From a virus, in the IMG/VR virus record IMGVR_UViG_3300032286_000096, positions 1-28,649 of that record: a stretch of 28,649 bases of DNA. One strand, 5' to 3'. Below the pieces are notes generated by a model. The model had not been told where the DNA came from. It was given only the letters and a program-made list of their open reading frames with translations, and did not search any database. The first letter of the stretch is position 1, and each line of letters starts with the position of its first letter. Of the stretch, positions 14,598 to 22,688 are shown one piece after another. The translations under genes and the position numbers were made by a program.

Positions 14598-17500
14598 TTG
14601 TTTGTTAGTGAAACACTAAAAAATCATTTTGAAACATCGGCAACAATTCAAACCAAATCTTTAATTCTTGCTGAATGGAATATGAACATGCCAGATAATA
14701 TTTTTTATGTTGGCAATTATAGATATAGGCCAATTGGATCAGAAATAAAATATAGAACATTACCAGTATCTTTTGATCAATTAGATGAAGGCGATTATTA
14801 TACAGATGCAACAGACTCTGAAATATCTATAGATGGCGGGGTAGATAATCAAGATCTGCCTCAACAATTTACATCTATAGAAGAAAAAAGAAAACTGCTT
14901 TATTCATTAGAAGATTGTTTAAAGCCATTCAGACCAAGATCTGGAATAAATAAACCATTATTTTTTTATAATAATAATCAATATCTTGCAAATTCTGGAG
15001 AGTTTTTAGCACAAAGACCAAGATATTACATGTCTTCTAGATATGATCAATTTAAATATTGGAACTCATATAGAAAAGAAGATGGTTTAGAAAGGGGTAT
15101 TGCAAAGATATCAGGTGGGCAATATTATATTGACGATGCAGTGCCATTTGTAGTATATAAAGAACAAGTTCCTGCAAATAGAATTATAATTAAAATGCAA
15201 ACAAACGTTGGAGATGTAGATTTAACTAATTTTGTTAATTTTTCATCAAATACTCCAGATCCACTATATGGAGATAGCAATAAAACAACTCCTAAAAGAT
15301 GGAAAATACAATATTTAAAAAATAATAATTGGACAGATGCTTATTCGTTTAATGAAAATTCAACAAGATTAGATGGTAGTGCAATAATAAAATCAGATGG
15401 CTATGTTGAATTAGAATATGGTTTAATAGTTCCAGATCGTTTTATAGAAAATTTTTTATTTATAGACACCCATTCCTCTACAACACTTCTTCCAGAATCA
15501 TCAATAAATGGATACGCCTATTTAATTAAACACAATGAATTAGATATAGGAGTATTTTATGTTTGGAATAGTACTTTGTCTGAATATGAAACATTTATTC
15601 CACAATATGGCTGGACGTTAGGTTCTGAGTTAATAACAAGTCAAACAAATTTTGTTAAAAATTTTGTATCTCCAAAAGCATTTCTTGATCCAATAACTAA
15701 AGAATCTAAATATACAGAATTTGAATACATTCGTGGAATTAGGGTTGTTGTAGAGTTAATGAATAAAAATGAATCTACTTTTGATTTAATTGAGATGTCT
15801 CCAAGACTTGTTGCGGATATATCAGATAGCGTTATTGAATATACTGTTCGTAAATCACTTTCTGATCTTGGAAATACATCATTGCCAGTTGGACAGTTAT
15901 TAGCATCTACTGGGTCTATATCTATATTTGATATAGATCAAGCGTTTAATTATAATAATTTAAATAGTATTATTAAAAATTATTTAAGAAAAAATATTAA
16001 ATTTAATTTTTATGAAGAAATATTAAATGTAGAGGGTTCAAATTATTTTGTTCCAATAAAAACATTATATTCAGAAGGTATGCCACAATCTGATGTAACC
16101 GCAGGTAAATTATCGTTAGAGTTAAGAGATTTTTATTTCTTTTTAGAATCAATGCCTGCTCCAAGAATACTGGTTACAGAAGTTTCATTAAGTTATGCCA
16201 TATCTTTGTTATTAGATTATATTGGATTTACTAATTATTCTTTTAAAAGAGTTGATAATGAAAATGATCCAATTATTCCTTATTTTTTTGTTGCTCCAGA
16301 TCAAAATGTTGCAGAAGTGTTAAACCAACTTGCAATATCAACACAAACAGCAATGTTTTTTGATGAATATAATAACTTTATAGTAATGAGCAAAGACTAC
16401 TTAATGCCAACAAATGACATGCGTAATACCGACATAGATTTACTTGGAAATAACAATCAGTCAATTTCTGGCATTATTGAAAATCAAACATTATCAAAAA
16501 TACCAAATATTATTGCTATAAGTAGTGAAGATAAAAAAATATTTAATGATGGCAAAATAAACTATACAACTCGATATATTCAAAGATCTTATGGCTCAAT
16601 CAGACAATCGTCGGTAATTGATAAAGAAAAAACATGGATATATAAACCAGTTTTATTATGGGAAGCGTCTGGAACAACTTCAACAAAAACAATAAACGAG
16701 GTAGCATCAAAACAAAGTAAATATGTTTTAGGTGCAATGCCATTAAACTCAGACCTATCTAATTCATTGCCAACAGTAGTTAATGGCATAGTTACTAACA
16801 ACATTATTGATATTGGAGAAAATGTTTATTGGTTAACAAGATATCAGGGATATCTATTTTCTAATGGAGAAATAATTAGATATGATGCAGCAGAATTTAG
16901 CATTACTGGAATTGGTAATGTTTGGATTTCAAGCAATCAAGAATATCAAAAATACTTTGCATCATTACCTTTTAATGGCAAAATATACCCAACTGGACTT
17001 ATTCGTATTTTTTCAACACCATACTACGAAACTAATAACTCTATAACAAGATTACAACCAGGAGAAGTTTATGAACATGGTCGTGGTCAATTTGGAACAC
17101 CAGTAACATCCCATACTGCTGGAATAGATTCTTATTGGTCTAATAATGATTATGTTCGTGGATGCAACATGAAGTCACAATATTTATTTACAACAGATGT
17201 TAATCCAACACTACCGCAAACATCCATTGGTCCAGCAGGAATTAACAATGTTTTATCAAAACAAACATCTAGAAATAGCATTATTAAAAATTATATGGCT
17301 ACTAGTTATTCTACAGAAACAGAAGTAAATAATCTAAAATCTACACAATCTGGAACAATTCAATCTTCTGCTTTAGTTATGAATGGTCCGTCTTTTAAAA
17401 GTACAGAAACTCCAATTGATTTTGTATCTTATGTTTATAAAAATTTAGATAATGCATATAAAAATTTTGGAACAAGAATGAGGATAATTGGAAAAATTGA

Positions 17501-18911
17501 AAATAATGAAATAAGAAGTCAAACACCTATTGGAAGTATGCCATATTATCAAATTGGAGGAGTTCAAGCAAATCAAAGTATTAGCATTGGTGGTGGTAGC
17601 GGAGGTTTAGCAGTTATGTTAAACCCAGAAACAAATAATGGATATTATTTTGAAATTGTTGCATTAACAGAAAACAATGTTGAATCTTATTTAAATTTAG
17701 ATAAAAATAATCAATCCAATATATCAATTAATAATATAATATTTTATAAAATTAAAAAAGAAAATTCTTCGGATAATGCAATTCCAATAAAATTATGGGG
17801 TGGACTTAGTCAAATATTAGTTGATGATGGAAAATTTACTGGCCAACACAGAGTTTCAGGAGAAGAAAACCCAACGGTATATGATTTATCGGTAGAGTAT
17901 CAAGACATAGGAAATATTAGAAGATTTTTCTTGTATATTAATAATCAAATAGTTAAGGTTGTAGATGATCCAGATCCACTTCCAGTTTATAATAATATTG
18001 CTTTATTTACTCGTGGATCTTCAAAGTGTATGTTTGAAAATGTATATGCTTTATCAGAAAATTATTCTCAAAATTCTAGTGTATTAACTGGAGACACAAT
18101 ATTATCTACTTTTAAAGATAAAGAAGTTAGTTCTAATGAATCATTTAGAAAATATGAAATGAATAAAACCGTTCAATCAACATATTTATCTGGTATTAGT
18201 GCACAACAACCTCCTAAATATAATATGTATTTTGAAGAATTTGGATCAATTATGCGTGAATGTGCATATTTTAATATTAAATATGATCGTGCATACCCAG
18301 CACTTTATGCAGAACTTTCTCCAACATTTAATAGAATAAAAACTTATACAGTTTCTGGATTTTATGCAGATTCTTATGGGGCAGAATTTTTAATTTTTAA
18401 CTCAACAGATTCAGCAATTAATTTAGACGAAACAACTGGTAACTATTTACGAATTCAGGGTATTGCATTTACACAAGATACAACACATGAACTATCTGTT
18501 GATGAATATTTTAAAAAACGTGGAAATTTGTCAGACCCACCATTGCAGGGTAATTCCTTAACATATTCTCCAATATTTGAAAAAGTTAAATATGATCAAA
18601 TAAAACTAAGTAGATTAATCTACGGTAAGAATGAGTTTTCAATAAACACTCCATATATACAAACACAGGATGATGCAGAAGCCTTGATGGGATGGATTAT
18701 TAATAAAGTAATGACCCCTAAAAAATCAATAGGATTAAAGTTATTTGCTATACCAACATTACAATTAGGAGATATTGTTACTATTGATTATAAAAATTCT
18801 GATAATTTAAATTTAATATCTTCTGAAAATGATAGGTTTGTAGTATATAATATTGAATATTCAAGAAATATTAATGGCCCAGACATGACTGTTTATTTAA
18901 GCGAGGTATAA
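14598..18911 (+). CDS. Large tail hub/minor tail protein with lectin-like insertion
   Basis: 1437 residues, starting at TTG 14598 one base after the previous stop, with GAAGAGG just upstream. The central part resembles phage tail hub (Tal/gp27-like) proteins: 'LLDYIGFTNYSFKRVDNEND' and 'APDQNVAEVLNQLAISTQTA' near residue 570. The C-terminal ~100 residues ('DDAEALMGWIINKVMTPKKS' then 'LQLGDIVTIDYK') look like the end of the hub fold. Between them, at about residues 950-1152, lies a jelly-roll-like module: 'GYYFEIVAL', 'YDLSVEYQDIGNIRRFFLYI', and 'ALFTRGSSKCMFENVYALSE'. Its order of strands resembles LamG/concanavalin-type carbohydrate-binding domains. Almost all Arg codons are AGA/AGG. It may act in cell-surface recognition at the tail tip. 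The hub role is likely; the lectin module is inference. Confidence 0.6.
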   Translation: MFVSETLKNHFETSATIQTKSLILAEWNMNMPDNIFYVGNYRYRPIGSEIKYRTLPVSFDQLDEGDYYTDATDSEISIDGGVDNQDLPQQFTSIEEKRKLLYSLEDCLKPFRPRSGINKPLFFYNNNQYLANSGEFLAQRPRYYMSSRYDQFKYWNSYRKEDGLERGIAKISGGQYYIDDAVPFVVYKEQVPANRIIIKMQTNVGDVDLTNFVNFSSNTPDPLYGDSNKTTPKRWKIQYLKNNNWTDAYSFNENSTRLDGSAIIKSDGYVELEYGLIVPDRFIENFLFIDTHSSTTLLPESSINGYAYLIKHNELDIGVFYVWNSTLSEYETFIPQYGWTLGSELITSQTNFVKNFVSPKAFLDPITKESKYTEFEYIRGIRVVVELMNKNESTFDLIEMSPRLVADISDSVIEYTVRKSLSDLGNTSLPVGQLLASTGSISIFDIDQAFNYNNLNSIIKNYLRKNIKFNFYEEILNVEGSNYFVPIKTLYSEGMPQSDVTAGKLSLELRDFYFFLESMPAPRILVTEVSLSYAISLLLDYIGFTNYSFKRVDNENDPIIPYFFVAPDQNVAEVLNQLAISTQTAMFFDEYNNFIVMSKDYLMPTNDMRNTDIDLLGNNNQSISGIIENQTLSKIPNIIAISSEDKKIFNDGKINYTTRYIQRSYGSIRQSSVIDKEKTWIYKPVLLWEASGTTSTKTINEVASKQSKYVLGAMPLNSDLSNSLPTVVNGIVTNNIIDIGENVYWLTRYQGYLFSNGEIIRYDAAEFSITGIGNVWISSNQEYQKYFASLPFNGKIYPTGLIRIFSTPYYETNNSITRLQPGEVYEHGRGQFGTPVTSHTAGIDSYWSNNDYVRGCNMKSQYLFTTDVNPTLPQTSIGPAGINNVLSKQTSRNSIIKNYMATSYSTETEVNNLKSTQSGTIQSSALVMNGPSFKSTETPIDFVSYVYKNLDNAYKNFGTRMRIIGKIENNEIRSQTPIGSMPYYQIGGVQANQSISIGGGSGGLAVMLNPETNNGYYFEIVALTENNVESYLNLDKNNQSNISINNIIFYKIKKENSSDNAIPIKLWGGLSQILVDDGKFTGQHRVSGEENPTVYDLSVEYQDIGNIRRFFLYINNQIVKVVDDPDPLPVYNNIALFTRGSSKCMFENVYALSENYSQNSSVLTGDTILSTFKDKEVSSNESFRKYEMNKTVQSTYLSGISAQQPPKYNMYFEEFGSIMRECAYFNIKYDRAYPALYAELSPTFNRIKTYTVSGFYADSYGAEFLIFNSTDSAINLDETTGNYLRIQGIAFTQDTTHELSVDEYFKKRGNLSDPPLQGNSLTYSPIFEKVKYDQIKLSRLIYGKNEFSINTPYIQTQDDAEALMGWIINKVMTPKKSIGLKLFAIPTLQLGDIVTIDYKNSDNLNLISSENDRFVVYNIEYSRNINGPDMTVYLSEV

Positions 18912-18912
18912 A

Positions 18913-19422
18913 ATGTCAGACAGTTTATCTCCTACCCCAAATACTCCATTAAATATTAATCAAGTTATTATATCTTCTAATGCAAATTTAATTAAAACTG
19001 CTACACCAGATATTGTATTGTTTAATAATGAAGCAGTTTTAATAGAGCAAATGACTGATTTAATTTTTGAAAATATTGGTGGACAAGAATTAATTAGCAT
19101 ATCAAGAAGTGATACCATTAATGGTCAAAATATTTCTTATCAACCAATAAAAAATATAAAATCAATACAACAAGCATATAACTCAAACAATATTTTGGGG
19201 TTGCAAAAAACTTCAGATAAATATTTTTCTGGATTTTCTATTAATTTTTATCAAAAGGTACCAAATGTTGGTAATGGGTTAAACGGTACAAATGTTTATG
19301 TTGATGACTTGGGTAATTTAGTTATAGAGGCTATTAATTTAAACAATGATGAACAACTTGAGGTTCAGTTAAGCACAAGTGGTACAATATATAGTATACA
19401 ACTTGATGGGAATGAATCATGA
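18913..19422 (+). CDS. Minor tail protein, unknown role
   Basis: 169 residues. I do not recognise a specific family. The N-terminus is Ser/Pro/Asn-rich (SDSLSPTPNTPLNINQV). The middle has 'ENIGGQELISISRSDTINGQ' and 'NIKSIQQAYNSNNILGLQKT'. The C-terminus is beta-rich, with 'TNVYVDDLGNLVIEAINLNN', a pattern typical of small fibre- or baseplate-associated proteins. GAGG (18902-18905) precedes the ATG. Its stop overlaps the next gene (ATGA), so it is translated with the tail-tip genes. Placement between the hub and the fibre-like gene suggests a structural role at the tail tip. Confidence 0.5.
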   Translation: MSDSLSPTPNTPLNINQVIISSNANLIKTATPDIVLFNNEAVLIEQMTDLIFENIGGQELISISRSDTINGQNISYQPIKNIKSIQQAYNSNNILGLQKTSDKYFSGFSINFYQKVPNVGNGLNGTNVYVDDLGNLVIEAINLNNDEQLEVQLSTSGTIYSIQLDGNES

Positions 19423-20576
19423 TAACAGACACTGGCAAGTCAATTATTGGAAAATATTTGCTTGGTCAGGCTCCAGCCTATGCTTCATATATTGCTGTTG
19501 GGTGTGGCTCTAAACCATTAGATACATTTGATATTCAAAATGATGTTTCTAATAAACAAAATCTTGATTTTGAAATGTTTAGAGTTCCAATTTCTTCAAA
19601 AGGTTTTATAAAAGAAAATGGTATAGATAAAATTGTTTTAACTGCAGAACTTCCAACAGAAGAAAGATATGAAATATCAGAAATAGGTTTATACTCTGCA
19701 GGATTAAATCCTTCTGCTGGAGCATATGACAGTAAAACTATTTTTGCTTTTACTAATACAGAAAATTGGCAATACCATACAGAGGCTTCTGCAGCAGAAA
19801 TTGTTTTTTTTCCTACTGCATTAGACAGTCCACAAAACGATAATATTATTTCAATTGCAGATCCAGTTTTTCAAACAAATGCTGATAATTTAATATTTTT
19901 TAAAACATCTCGTGCAGATAGATATGAAAGATGTAGATTTTTAAATAATATAATTTTAATTCAAGGAAACGACGCAGATATAACTCTTAGCGAAGAGAGT
20001 GGCTCAACGTTAGATCATTTTGTAATTGAGCCAGGTTCAAATCATATACATTTAACTAATCCACAGGTTGATTTTAGTAAAAATTCTCCTAAAGATGAAT
20101 TAAGATTAGCATTTTCTTTAATTAACAAAAATGGAAGTTCTTTTGCAATTCCAGACACAGTTAGAATTTTAATTGATTTTTCTTCAACAGATACTGGTTC
20201 TGGAGAGTTTGCAAGATTTGAAGCAGAAATAAATCAAGATAGTTCTGGAAATTTAGAAAACTATATTGCAGATTTTGAAACAAATAGATATTTTGTTATT
20301 TCTAAAAAATTACAAGAACTTTATACAACTGCAAATTTTACTTGGGATGCAGTAACAGTTGTTAAAATTTACGCATGTGTCATAGATGGTGGAAATCCAT
20401 CAGAAGATTATTATATTGCTTTAGATGCATTAAGGTTAGAAAATACTCAAACGGTTAATCCACTTTATGGTTTAACTGGGTATTCTGTTGTTAAAAATGA
20501 TAATGCAACAACAGTTACAAAGTCTCCTAATACTAGTAATTATGTAGAGTTTAGATTTGCAGTCGGTGTTTCTTAA
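19419..20576 (+). CDS. Tail fibre-like protein
   Basis: 385 residues. The N-terminal ~120 residues resemble the attachment domain of tail fibre/baseplate proteins: 'DTGKSIIGKYLLGQAPAYAS' followed by 'YIAVGCGSKPL', and later 'YEISEIGLYSAG', a phrase widely seen in fibre N-termini that dock onto the tail tip. The rest is beta-rich, with 'LDHFVIEPGSNHIHL' and a possible jelly-roll ('RILIDFSSTDTGSGEFARFE', 'TWDAVTVVKIYACVIDGGNP'). This may be a carbohydrate-binding module. No collagen-like repeats or chaperone domain are seen. It overlaps the upstream gene by 4 bases and the downstream gene by one. Confidence 0.6.
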   Translation: MITDTGKSIIGKYLLGQAPAYASYIAVGCGSKPLDTFDIQNDVSNKQNLDFEMFRVPISSKGFIKENGIDKIVLTAELPTEERYEISEIGLYSAGLNPSAGAYDSKTIFAFTNTENWQYHTEASAAEIVFFPTALDSPQNDNIISIADPVFQTNADNLIFFKTSRADRYERCRFLNNIILIQGNDADITLSEESGSTLDHFVIEPGSNHIHLTNPQVDFSKNSPKDELRLAFSLINKNGSSFAIPDTVRILIDFSSTDTGSGEFARFEAEINQDSSGNLENYIADFETNRYFVISKKLQELYTTANFTWDAVTVVKIYACVIDGGNPSEDYYIALDALRLENTQTVNPLYGLTGYSVVKNDNATTVTKSPNTSNYVEFRFAVGVS

Positions 20577-20998
20577 TGTCTGACACAGGTATTAAAAAAC
20601 TAATTATTCCTAAAAATCAACTACCGCCTGTAGGAGATAACAACGAATACTTTTTAAGATATAGGATTATTTCTGAAGATAAAAATAGATACTCTCATTG
20701 GTCGCCAATATTTTCAGCAATCGCTCCAGATATAGAAGCAGTTAGTGGTCAATTAATTGTTAATGGCAATACTTCTACAGTTATTTGGGGAGATGAAAAT
20801 ACTAGACCCAAATATGATATATTTGTAAAGTTTGATGGAGGAAGTTATACATATCACGGAACTTCTCCAATTCATTCATATAGTTTTATTAATACTGGCA
20901 CAACAAATGTTAGAGCAGCCATACAGGTTGAAGGTGTTAACAAGGTAAGAAATGCTGAATTGACTATATTTGAATCAAGTATAGTTTCTTTGGTATAA
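20576..20998 (+). CDS. Small minor tail protein, FN3-like
   Basis: 140 residues. 'NNEYFLRYRIISEDKNRYSH' followed by 'WSPIFS' resembles the strand pattern of fibronectin type III-like domains in phage tail proteins. Later, 'KYDIFVKFDGGSYTYHGTSP' has a beta-strand pattern and the end ('TNVRAAIQVEGVNKVRN') fits a final sheet. FN3-like modules are common on tail tips and fibres, where they may aid surface attachment. The ATG overlaps the stop of the fibre-like gene by one base. No Shine-Dalgarno is obvious. The promoter for the next gene is at the 3' end of this one. Confidence 0.5.
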   Translation: MSDTGIKKLIIPKNQLPPVGDNNEYFLRYRIISEDKNRYSHWSPIFSAIAPDIEAVSGQLIVNGNTSTVIWGDENTRPKYDIFVKFDGGSYTYHGTSPIHSYSFINTGTTNVRAAIQVEGVNKVRNAELTIFESSIVSLV

Positions 20999-20999
20999 T
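20991..20999 (+). promoter_or_regulatory. Extended -10 promoter for small lectin-like protein
   Basis: TGGTATAAT overlaps the stop of the preceding gene. A weak -35 (TTGAAT, 20970-20975) lies 18 bases upstream. The predicted start is near 21006, on the edge of the AGGAGG (21005-21010) ahead of ATG 21015, so the leader would be very short. Confidence 0.65.
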
Positions 21000-21014
21000 T
21001 AAATAGGAGGAACA

Positions 21015-21458
21015 ATGGCAAAAATACCGCTACCAGAACGTGGACAACCATTAGATGTTACATATATTTATGAGTTGGCTAAGACTATTAATGATTTATC
21101 TACAGAGATTTCTTCTGCAGCATATAATTTTACAAGCATTGATAATGGTCCATCAATTAAGGAAAATATAAAAACATCAAATGCAAGAGTTGTTGGCGGG
21201 TATGTAGAAATTTTTACAAACAGTATTGTAAACGCTGGTAATGAAAGAGCATTTACTTATTCTTTTCAAAATGACTTTAAGTTTCCACCAATAGTTACAG
21301 CAACAGCATTAAATATTGGAAATACTGAGGCTGGTCAAAATGTTACGGTTGTCTTACAAAGACCAACTACGTCCAAAGTTGATGGATTTGTCAGGTTTGG
21401 AGCATCTGGGAATGTATCACTTGCAGTTAACTTAATTGCTGTTGGTATTCCAAACTAA
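21015..21458 (+). CDS. Small virion protein, H-type lectin-like
   Basis: 147 residues. Residues ~1-45 include a helical start ('LDVTYIYELAKTINDLSTEI'). Residues ~72-147 show the pattern of H-type lectin domains: 'FTYSFQNDFKFPPIVTATAL' (the 'F...F..PP.V' signature), then 'QNVTVVLQRPTTSKVDGFVR', and a last strand 'LAVNLIAVG' where the family usually ends 'W.A.G'. H-type lectins are small trimer-forming sugar-binding domains found in invertebrate lectins and as decorations of phage tails. It has its own promoter and a strong AGGAGG site, unlike the tail-tip genes upstream, so it may be made in higher amounts. The fold call is by eye and moderate. Confidence 0.5.
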   Translation: MAKIPLPERGQPLDVTYIYELAKTINDLSTEISSAAYNFTSIDNGPSIKENIKTSNARVVGGYVEIFTNSIVNAGNERAFTYSFQNDFKFPPIVTATALNIGNTEAGQNVTVVLQRPTTSKVDGFVRFGASGNVSLAVNLIAVGIPN

Positions 21459-21467
21459 AGATTATTT

Positions 21468-21659
21468 ATGCTTTCTTGTAGCAAGTGCCGTGGCCGTTTG
21501 TTTGTTGACAGACTCTATACTACCATGCAGCATATAGAGGTATATTGTGTTCGGTGTGGATTAAGAAAATTTTATCATCCACCAACTGAAAGCGAGGAAG
21601 GTAGATGGTTACTCGAAAAGGAATTATCGATGAGCAAATCTATAATAACGAGTCTGTAA
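21468..21659 (+). CDS. Small zinc-ribbon protein
   Basis: 63 residues with two CxxC pairs: C4/C7 in 'CSKC' and C27/C30 in 'CVRC', spaced 19 residues apart. This is the layout of a one-zinc ribbon. The rest has no recognisable domain. Start at ATG 21468 is 9 bases after the lectin-like gene stop; the ribosome site is weak. Its 3' end overlaps the next gene by 55 bases in another frame, a longer overlap than elsewhere here. A role in transcription or nucleic acid binding is possible, as with many small zinc ribbons, but is not shown. Confidence 0.55.
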   Translation: MLSCSKCRGRLFVDRLYTTMQHIEVYCVRCGLRKFYHPPTESEEGRWLLEKELSMSKSIITSL

Positions 21660-22147
21660 TAAAAGGAAGTAAAAAAATTTGGTTTCTTAATGGCGATCTT
21701 GTAAGGTTACATCATAGTTCTAGGTCTACTGGTTTAGTTTCTGTGTATAATATTAATAAAGATAGAATTGAAACTTGTTTAAGAACTGATTTTAGAAAAA
21801 ATAGAGAAAAGGCATATACAGTTGCAGAGACTGCTAAATTAATTAATCGTCATAGAAAATATATGCCAACACTAATTAAACGAGGAGTGATTCCACCACC
21901 AATAGGTTCTACTTTAAATGGAAAAACTGGGTGGCAAATAAGATCATATTATTCAGAAAGCACAGTTAAAGCAATTCGTGATATACTGGCATCTATACAT
22001 ATTGGACAACCAAGAAGAGACGGATTAATAACAAATAATATGACGCCTACAAATCAAGAGTTGACAAGGCGAATGGGTAACGGTATACTTACATATACAA
22101 AGACAGAAGATGGAAGATTTATTCCTGTTTGGTCAGAGAATATTTAA
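21605..22147 (+). CDS. Helix-turn-helix (MerR/excisionase-like) DNA-binding protein
   Basis: 180 residues. 'AYTVAETAKLINRHRKYMPT' from residue 70 and 'LIKRGVIPPPIG' after it form a winged helix-turn-helix of the MerR/excisionase type: 'tv.E.A..l...r..i.k.i.rG.ipp'. Residues ~100-140 continue with 'WQIRSYYSESTVKAIRDILA'. The N-terminal ~65 residues are a small beta-rich region of unknown role. GAGGAAGG (21594-21601) precedes ATG 21605, which decides the start although it overlaps the zinc-ribbon gene by 55 bases. It is the only obvious regulator in the window, placed between the structural and replication modules. It may control the shift between early and late genes; the target is unknown. 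Confidence 0.65.
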   Translation: MVTRKGIIDEQIYNNESVIKGSKKIWFLNGDLVRLHHSSRSTGLVSVYNINKDRIETCLRTDFRKNREKAYTVAETAKLINRHRKYMPTLIKRGVIPPPIGSTLNGKTGWQIRSYYSESTVKAIRDILASIHIGQPRRDGLITNNMTPTNQELTRRMGNGILTYTKTEDGRFIPVWSENI

Positions 22148-22167
22148 AATCAAGAATGGGTGGGGTA

Positions 22168-22380
22168 ATGGAAAACGAAAGCACAAAAGTATCAGTAACA
22201 TTAGGGTATACCCTTAATTTGGGTAATTTCCAGTCATTAAGGCTTGATCTTGGAGTTGTTGACTCTAAGCGTGATGGTGAAAATACAGAGCAGGCCTTTA
22301 ACAGAGTTTATAAGTTTGTTGAAGACAAACTAACAGAAAAGATTCAGGAAGCACAATCAGAGGCTGACAGTACAGAATAA
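22168..22380 (+). CDS. Small conserved phage protein, unknown role
   Basis: 70 residues from ATG 22168, preceded by GGTGGGG (22158-22165). In-frame ATG 22156 and TTG 22129 further upstream are possible but have weaker signals. The sequence 'VSVTLGYTLNLGNFQSLRLD' then 'LGVVDSKRDGENTEQAFNRV' and a helical end ('YKFVEDKLTEKIQEAQSEAD') resembles a small protein commonly seen near replication genes in actinophages. Its function is unknown to me. The last base of its stop is the first base of the next ATG (TAATG), so the two genes are likely coupled. Confidence 0.6.
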   Translation: MENESTKVSVTLGYTLNLGNFQSLRLDLGVVDSKRDGENTEQAFNRVYKFVEDKLTEKIQEAQSEADSTE

Positions 22381-22688
22381 TGGCTGAACGCAAAGACCGT
22401 ATGGCTTTGCTTAGTAGATATAGTAAATTGCACACAGCAAGATACCAGCAAAAGCCATCTTTAAATTTAAATGTAGAGCAATGGTCTTCCGATGCTTTAG
22501 TTGAATCTTATGGTATTTCAGAATGCTACGATTTGCTTGATTATTATTTTAGTATTGCCGAAGAGCCTAGTTGGAATCATTTTGCATATAATGCAGAAAA
22601 GATTATTAGTGGTAAGATAGAAACAAAAAAAGATATTCAAGAAAGATTAGAACGCAGAAAGTTAGCAAGAAGGTGGCTTAGTGAATAA
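22380..22688 (+). CDS. Small protein ahead of DnaB, possible helicase accessory
   Basis: 102 residues, mostly helical and charged. 'RMALLSRYSKLHTARYQQKP' then 'ECYDLLDYYFSIAEEPSWNH' and a basic C-terminal helix (ERLERRKLARRWLSE). From memory, 'RYSKL' plus 'LLDYYF' proteins recur directly before DnaB-type helicase genes in actinophages. It overlaps the helicase gene by 8 bases, so the two are tightly coupled. A helicase loader or accessory role is a context guess only; there is no ATPase motif and it is far shorter than classical DnaC-type loaders. Confidence 0.5.
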   Translation: MAERKDRMALLSRYSKLHTARYQQKPSLNLNVEQWSSDALVESYGISECYDLLDYYFSIAEEPSWNHFAYNAEKIISGKIETKKDIQERLERRKLARRWLSE

